Below, in pieces: positions 5,516 through 8,575 of a stretch of DNA of 8,575 nucleotides. The notes beneath the pieces are model-generated. The model did no database searches, was not told the DNA's origin, and was given only the letters and a program-made list of their open reading frames with translations. How positions within the stretch are numbered: position 1 is the first letter of the stretch; every line of letters starts with the position of its first letter. The stretch lies in NCBI GenBank assembly GCA_003481775.1, contig QULU01000080.1:1-8575 (forward strand). Reading direction: 5' to 3'. The translations under genes were made by a program, and so were the position numbers. Source of the stretch: Clostridiaceae bacterium OM02-2AC (GTDB lineage Bacteria > Bacillota_I > Bacilli_A > Erysipelotrichales > Erysipelotrichaceae).

Positions 5516-7652
5516 ACTACTCATATCGTTCCTGTTGCTGTTCCTGCTGCTCATCCTTCCCCAGGATGGCCATATCACAGCAGCGACCATCCATGAGGTA
5601 TCCGGAAGCAGCACCATCATCGATTCCTATTACAGCTTCGCACCGAAGTTCACGCCTGGGGTATCCTGGGCGGAATTCTATGGCTGCAGAAGCTATGACG
5701 ACAGCGCGCTGTTCCGCAATGAGGGAGCGTCCAGTGGACGACTGCCGGCGAACAGTCACCTCGCCCTGTTATCGAGCAATGCGCTCGTGAGAAGTGGTAC
5801 GATTGGCGTGCGATACAATAACATCGGCCACTATGACGGCTCGGCAATAGATCTAAAGATCATGCTGGTGGACGGAGAGATCCGCACGGCAACTACGACG
5901 ACACATCCGGATACGAACATGCCGAGCGTCGCCTTCATGGACAACAGTATCGACATCTACCAGCAATCTTATCAGAGCAGGAATTTCGTTTGGCAGTTCA
6001 CCTTCTATAGGAGAGGGACGAACACACCGATATCAGTACCCTTCCATGCGAATTTCAAAGATATCGATAATACGGAGATCTTAGGTCATGGCTATAGCGG
6101 GATCGACGGCGTCTATGTGATGAGCAGAGGCAGTGGCGGTAATCTGAGCTATAACAGTTCTCAAGTGTATGCACCGTCTGAATTGAGTGGAGATGATGAC
6201 CGACAGAACTGGGCTACATTGATAGGAGCGGCCTCGAGCTTCCGGCTGGGGTATACGAGAAGACTGGATATCGATGTCGAGACATGGGACAAAGGAAGTG
6301 ATTATCGAACGTTCTATCACTGGAAATGGTCCAACGATTCCCTCGTGAAGTTCGATACACCGGTCCCGACGAAACGCATCAACGGGAATACCTCCGCATC
6401 AATCTACGATACCACTGCTTTTGACTATACGATAGACTTTGCGGTCCCACCGGAAGCTGCATCCACCTATTACACGAGCTTCAAGCTCAACGATACCCTG
6501 GCAAGCTGTATACAGCTTGTCAATGGCGCAAGCAGTATCATCGTACGAGATTCAGCCGGTAACGATGTGACATCGAGATTCGATCGTACCATCAGCGGTC
6601 AGTCCATACAGCTGAGCCTTCGTAATGTCGGTGATGCTTCGTTCTATGGAAGGAGCTATACTGTCACGCTGAAGTGTAAAAAGAAAAGCGGTCATGACCT
6701 GTCTGCCTGGTTCAGCACATCCGGTTCCGGATCTGTCCGCAATACAGCGTCGATAACGACGGATAGAGGAACGAAGACATCGAATACAGTGACTGTGGGC
6801 TTCTATTTCAAGATAACGACATCTGTGATGAACGGGACGATCACGGCGAGCATAGCCTCCCAGCTGCCGAATACGAGCAGGACGATCAGCTACAGTCCCG
6901 TGGATAGCAACCATGTATTGGAGAGCGTCACCGTCGATGGGAAAGCAGTCGATATCAAGAAATATCCGAAGAGCTATACCTTCAGCGGTATAAAGGAGGA
7001 TCACAGCGTACAAGTGAAATATAAACGAGTCTACAAGATCGAGACCGGTGCGAGCGGTGGGACGATCACATCCAAGGTGACCGGCATCGACAAAGGAGAA
7101 GAGAGAACGATCACATATACAGCGGATAAGGGATACTATCTGCGTAGACTGCGTGTAGACGGAAAGGAAGTAGACGTGAAGCGATACCCTACCTCGTATA
7201 CCTTCTGTGATATCTCTTCAGACCATGTCATAAAGGCAGAATTCCTGCCGATACCGGAACTGCGGATCACGAAGCGGATCTATGGGGAGGAGATGTATCC
7301 AACGTCGGGAGATCCGACCTTCATCTTTCATATCGAAGGCACCGATTACACCGGGAAGAGGCAGGAATATACGGAGGTCATACGATTCACAGCGTCTGAC
7401 AGGAAAGCGTCAGGAGGCATAGAGAAAACGATCGTACGGAAGGATATACCGGCCGGTGAATATGAGATCAGCGAGATCCCGGTATCGAGATATCGTTTGG
7501 AACGCATCACAGAGGTGGTATCCGGAAGCGTGAGCGGCAGTAAGGTGATACTCGATACCGATGGACAGGATGCGAAGGCGACCTTCGTGAATCGCAGGTC
7601 GAACTATAGAGATTACAGCGATAACGATCTGGTGGTCAATACGTTCCACTGA
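5499..7652 (+). CDS. Large multidomain surface adhesin (isopeptide D2-like, two beta-repeats, CnaB-like)
   Basis: The ATG at 5499 has AAGGAGG (5482-5488) ten bases upstream and overlaps the preceding gene by 17 bases. The 717 residues read as a signal peptide (1-29), then a long beta-rich N-terminal region (30-285) of adhesin style. Next is a fimbrial isopeptide-type domain (about 286-434; TKR with Lys292 and the closing RNTASIT with Asn415 are the expected bond partners). Two similar ~73-residue repeats follow (437-509 and 510-583, each with VDGK.VD(I/V)K.YP.SYTF), and then a CnaB/SpaA-like domain (587-700; Lys592, Glu659 in YEISE, Asn698 in FVNRR). The last residues, YSDNDLVVNTFH, carry no LPxTG box, membrane helix or WxL motif, so its attachment to the cell is unexplained. 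It is probably the adhesive tip or matrix component of the SipW/TasA-like system. Confidence 0.85.
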   Translation: MKKHGRLLISFLLLFLLLILPQDGHITAATIHEVSGSSTIIDSYYSFAPKFTPGVSWAEFYGCRSYDDSALFRNEGASSGRLPANSHLALLSSNALVRSGTIGVRYNNIGHYDGSAIDLKIMLVDGEIRTATTTTHPDTNMPSVAFMDNSIDIYQQSYQSRNFVWQFTFYRRGTNTPISVPFHANFKDIDNTEILGHGYSGIDGVYVMSRGSGGNLSYNSSQVYAPSELSGDDDRQNWATLIGAASSFRLGYTRRLDIDVETWDKGSDYRTFYHWKWSNDSLVKFDTPVPTKRINGNTSASIYDTTAFDYTIDFAVPPEAASTYYTSFKLNDTLASCIQLVNGASSIIVRDSAGNDVTSRFDRTISGQSIQLSLRNVGDASFYGRSYTVTLKCKKKSGHDLSAWFSTSGSGSVRNTASITTDRGTKTSNTVTVGFYFKITTSVMNGTITASIASQLPNTSRTISYSPVDSNHVLESVTVDGKAVDIKKYPKSYTFSGIKEDHSVQVKYKRVYKIETGASGGTITSKVTGIDKGEERTITYTADKGYYLRRLRVDGKEVDVKRYPTSYTFCDISSDHVIKAEFLPIPELRITKRIYGEEMYPTSGDPTFIFHIEGTDYTGKRQEYTEVIRFTASDRKASGGIEKTIVRKDIPAGEYEISEIPVSRYRLERITEVVSGSVSGSKVILDTDGQDAKATFVNRRSNYRDYSDNDLVVNTFH

Positions 7653-7662
7653 TGATGAGGCT

Positions 7663-7683
7663 TACCTGGCAAGTTGCCATGTA
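7663..7683 (+). repeat. Palindrome 3, nine bases after the adhesin stop
   Basis: The core TGGCAAGTTGCCA lies at 7667-7679. The arms extend to ten bases each side of the central G with one mismatch (C7666 opposite T7680). No T-run follows, so it is not a normal intrinsic terminator. It directly precedes the structured element at 7686. Confidence 0.75.
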
Positions 7684-7685
7684 GT

Positions 7686-7822
7686 TATGGAATACCGCTT
7701 ACGGCTCCTCAGTCAAGGACCGGGTCGTATTTTCCTTTCGGAAAATCTCCACCCTGCCCACGGCTCCTTTGACTGCTCCACCTCCAGCGGTGTGAAGAAA
7801 GTGTAAGGTAGCTACACTTACA
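7686..7822 (+). ncRNA. Structured leader element, copy 1 (candidate RNA upstream of the 155-aa gene)
   Basis: This ~137-base element is about 90% identical by eye to 8431-8565. A closing stem P1 pairs ATACCGCT (7692-7699) with AGCGGTGT (7786-7793). P2 pairs CAGTCAAGG (7710-7718) with CCTTTGACTG (7766-7775, one bulge). P3 is ATTTTCC (7729-7735) with GGAAAAT (7740-7746) around a four-base loop. P4 is GCC/GGC (7756-7764). A separate hairpin pairs TGTAAG (7802-7807) with CTTACA (7817-7822). Copy 2 keeps these stems with compensating changes. A further small hairpin, GCGG/CCGC (7830-7842), sits just before the ribosome site of the next gene. A cis-acting leader for 7856-8323 is the simplest reading. 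The coding strand of the RNA is not settled: wobble pairs in P1 favour plus, whereas P2 of copy 2 would pair better on minus. Confidence 0.5.
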
Positions 7823-7855
7823 GTCGATAGCGGCAGAACCGCACAGGAGGAACCT

Positions 7856-8323
7856 ATGAAACAGGAAATCATCTTAACAGAGGAAGGCATCAAAGAAGTA
7901 TGCAAGGAAGCACGAGCTCAGTTTTTAGGAAATATCGAGCATATCGTCGGTCTCATGCCGGAAGAGGATGAGCATCAAAAGCAATTGAAAGAGACTATCA
8001 GTCTTGCCGTAACAGGGATAAAGGAGCTGATGCCACGATATGAGGATGCATTCAAAAGCGCATTGATTGACTACGAAAATAAGATATATCCACTCATCTC
8101 GATCGCATTGGAAGAAAGAGGAGAGGTCTGGCTTCCATCCCTCGGTATATCAAAAGAATTTCTCGATAAGGTGGGGACAGACATGACGAGATTTCTGGAA
8201 TACATGAACGATGTATTAGAAGCGTTCGGCAATGCATTATACGGTATCCACAAAAGATTGGGTGATGCTTCAAAGCTACAAGCACTCTTCGTGAATGTAG
8301 ATAAGAAAAGATTCCAAGCTTGA
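7856..8323 (+). CDS. Hypothetical 155-aa helical cytoplasmic protein
   Basis: I do not recognise this protein. The ATG at 7856 has AGGAGG (7845-7850) five bases upstream. The product is acidic at its N-terminal half and looks almost wholly alpha-helical (TEEGIKEVCKEARAQFLG, then DEHQKQLKETISLAVTGIKE, and so on), apart from a Trp/Pro segment near residues 92-98 (VWLPSLG). There is no signal peptide, membrane segment or recognisable DNA-binding motif. Heptad-like spacing of hydrophobics suggests a helical bundle that may oligomerise. It is the only gene between two copies of the palindrome plus structured element and is followed by its own terminator-like hairpin, so it is an independent transcription unit. 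A regulatory or immunity role would be speculation. Confidence 0.75.
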   Translation: MKQEIILTEEGIKEVCKEARAQFLGNIEHIVGLMPEEDEHQKQLKETISLAVTGIKELMPRYEDAFKSALIDYENKIYPLISIALEERGEVWLPSLGISKEFLDKVGTDMTRFLEYMNDVLEAFGNALYGIHKRLGDASKLQALFVNVDKKRFQA

Positions 8324-8328
8324 TATGA

Positions 8329-8360
8329 TGAAACAGTGAGGCTCTTTCCTCACTGTTTCA
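8329..8360 (+). terminator. Strong hairpin after the 155-aa gene, probable terminator
   Basis: TGAAACAGTGAGG (8329-8341) pairs perfectly with CCTCACTGTTTCA (8348-8360) around the six-base loop CTCTTT, a 13-bp stem six bases after the stop codon. The T-tract lies within the 3' arm (GTTT) and is short, so termination may be moderate. The A-run in the 5' arm would allow function in either direction. Confidence 0.6.
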
Positions 8361-8405
8361 TGAACGCGAAGCATTGCATACAATGAAAGATATAGAAGGT
8401 ATCGT

Positions 8406-8430
8406 CCTACCTGGCAATTTGCCAGGTAGG
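8406..8430 (+). repeat. Palindrome 4, perfect 12 + 1 + 12
   Basis: CCTACCTGGCAA (8406-8417) is mirrored exactly at 8419-8430 around a central T. Compared with palindrome 2, the outer bases differ (CTACC here, TTACC there) but the partner arm has changed to match, so symmetry itself appears to be maintained. It lies directly before copy 2 of the structured element. Confidence 0.8.
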
Positions 8431-8565
8431 TATGGAATACCGCTTACGGCTTCCCAATCAAGGACCGGGTCGTATTTTTCTAACGAAAAATCTCCACCCT
8501 GCCTTCGGCTCCTTGACTGCTCCACCTCCGGCGGTATGAAGAAAGTGTAAGGTAACTGACTTACA
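8431..8565 (+). ncRNA. Structured leader element, copy 2, at the right edge
   Basis: The stems are P1 ATACCGCT (8437-8444) with GGCGGTAT (8530-8537); P2 CAATCAAGG (8455-8463) with CCTTGACTG (8511-8519), one A-C mismatch; P3 ATTTTTC (8474-8480) with GAAAAAT (8485-8491); P4 GCC/GGC around TTC (8501-8509, readable as a C-UUCG-G cap); and TGTAAG (8546-8551) with CTTACA (8560-8565). By analogy with copy 1 a gene should start shortly beyond the window. Confidence 0.5.
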
Positions 8566-8575
8566 TAGTAAGAGC

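Noticed and set aside
7699..7905. Minus-strand 68-aa ORF over the structured element
   Set aside because: It has no convincing start context, and the repeat copy at 8431-8565 differs by single-base indels that break this frame, so protein coding is not conserved.
7686..8575. CRISPR array or tandem repeat
   Set aside because: The two long repeat copies are about 745 bp apart with a gene between them, and the four palindromes are irregularly spaced; there are no uniform spacers.

Overview
The window reads as an accessory region inside the conjugation module of an integrative conjugative or related mobile element from a Gram-positive (Firmicutes) host. The evidence is a VirB4/TraE-type transfer ATPase running in from the left edge, strong AGGAGG-type ribosome binding sites, tightly packed genes, and a SipW signal peptidase with TasA/camelysin-like substrates. 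A gut Erysipelotrichia- or Clostridia-like host is a guess from overall style; the sequence does not fix the genus.

Layout: (1) 1-1071, the 3' part of virB4. A 12-codon ORF overlaps its stop (1068-1106) and looks like the start of a next gene that is cut short. (2) 1131-2548, an AT-rich gene of unknown function (1391-2389) lying between two diverged copies of a ~65-bp repeat. (3) 2549-7652, a leader with a terminator-like hairpin, then six same-strand genes with overlaps or very short gaps: sipW, three TasA/camelysin-like secreted proteins, a small membrane-anchored surface protein, and a 717-aa multidomain adhesin. (4) 7653-8575, a palindrome plus a ~137-bp structured element, a 155-aa helical protein of unknown function, a terminator-like hairpin, and then a second copy of the same palindrome plus structured element running to the right edge.

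The genes of region 3 make sense as one surface-fibre or adhesion system. SipW would cleave the signal peptides of the TasA-like proteins outside the membrane. The TGD-tailed protein could anchor or nucleate the assembly, and the large protein, with isopeptide-type pilin folds, would act as the adhesive component. Carriage next to a transfer ATPase suggests that the element brings its own surface structure, for mating contact or colonisation.

The least explained signal is non-coding. A palindrome with the invariant core TGGCAAnTTGCCA occurs four times, always between genes. Two copies are followed by a ~90%-identical element whose differences preserve base pairing in several stems. The repeats fall at the edges of gene units and could be the regulatory or recombination signal of a modular cassette array.
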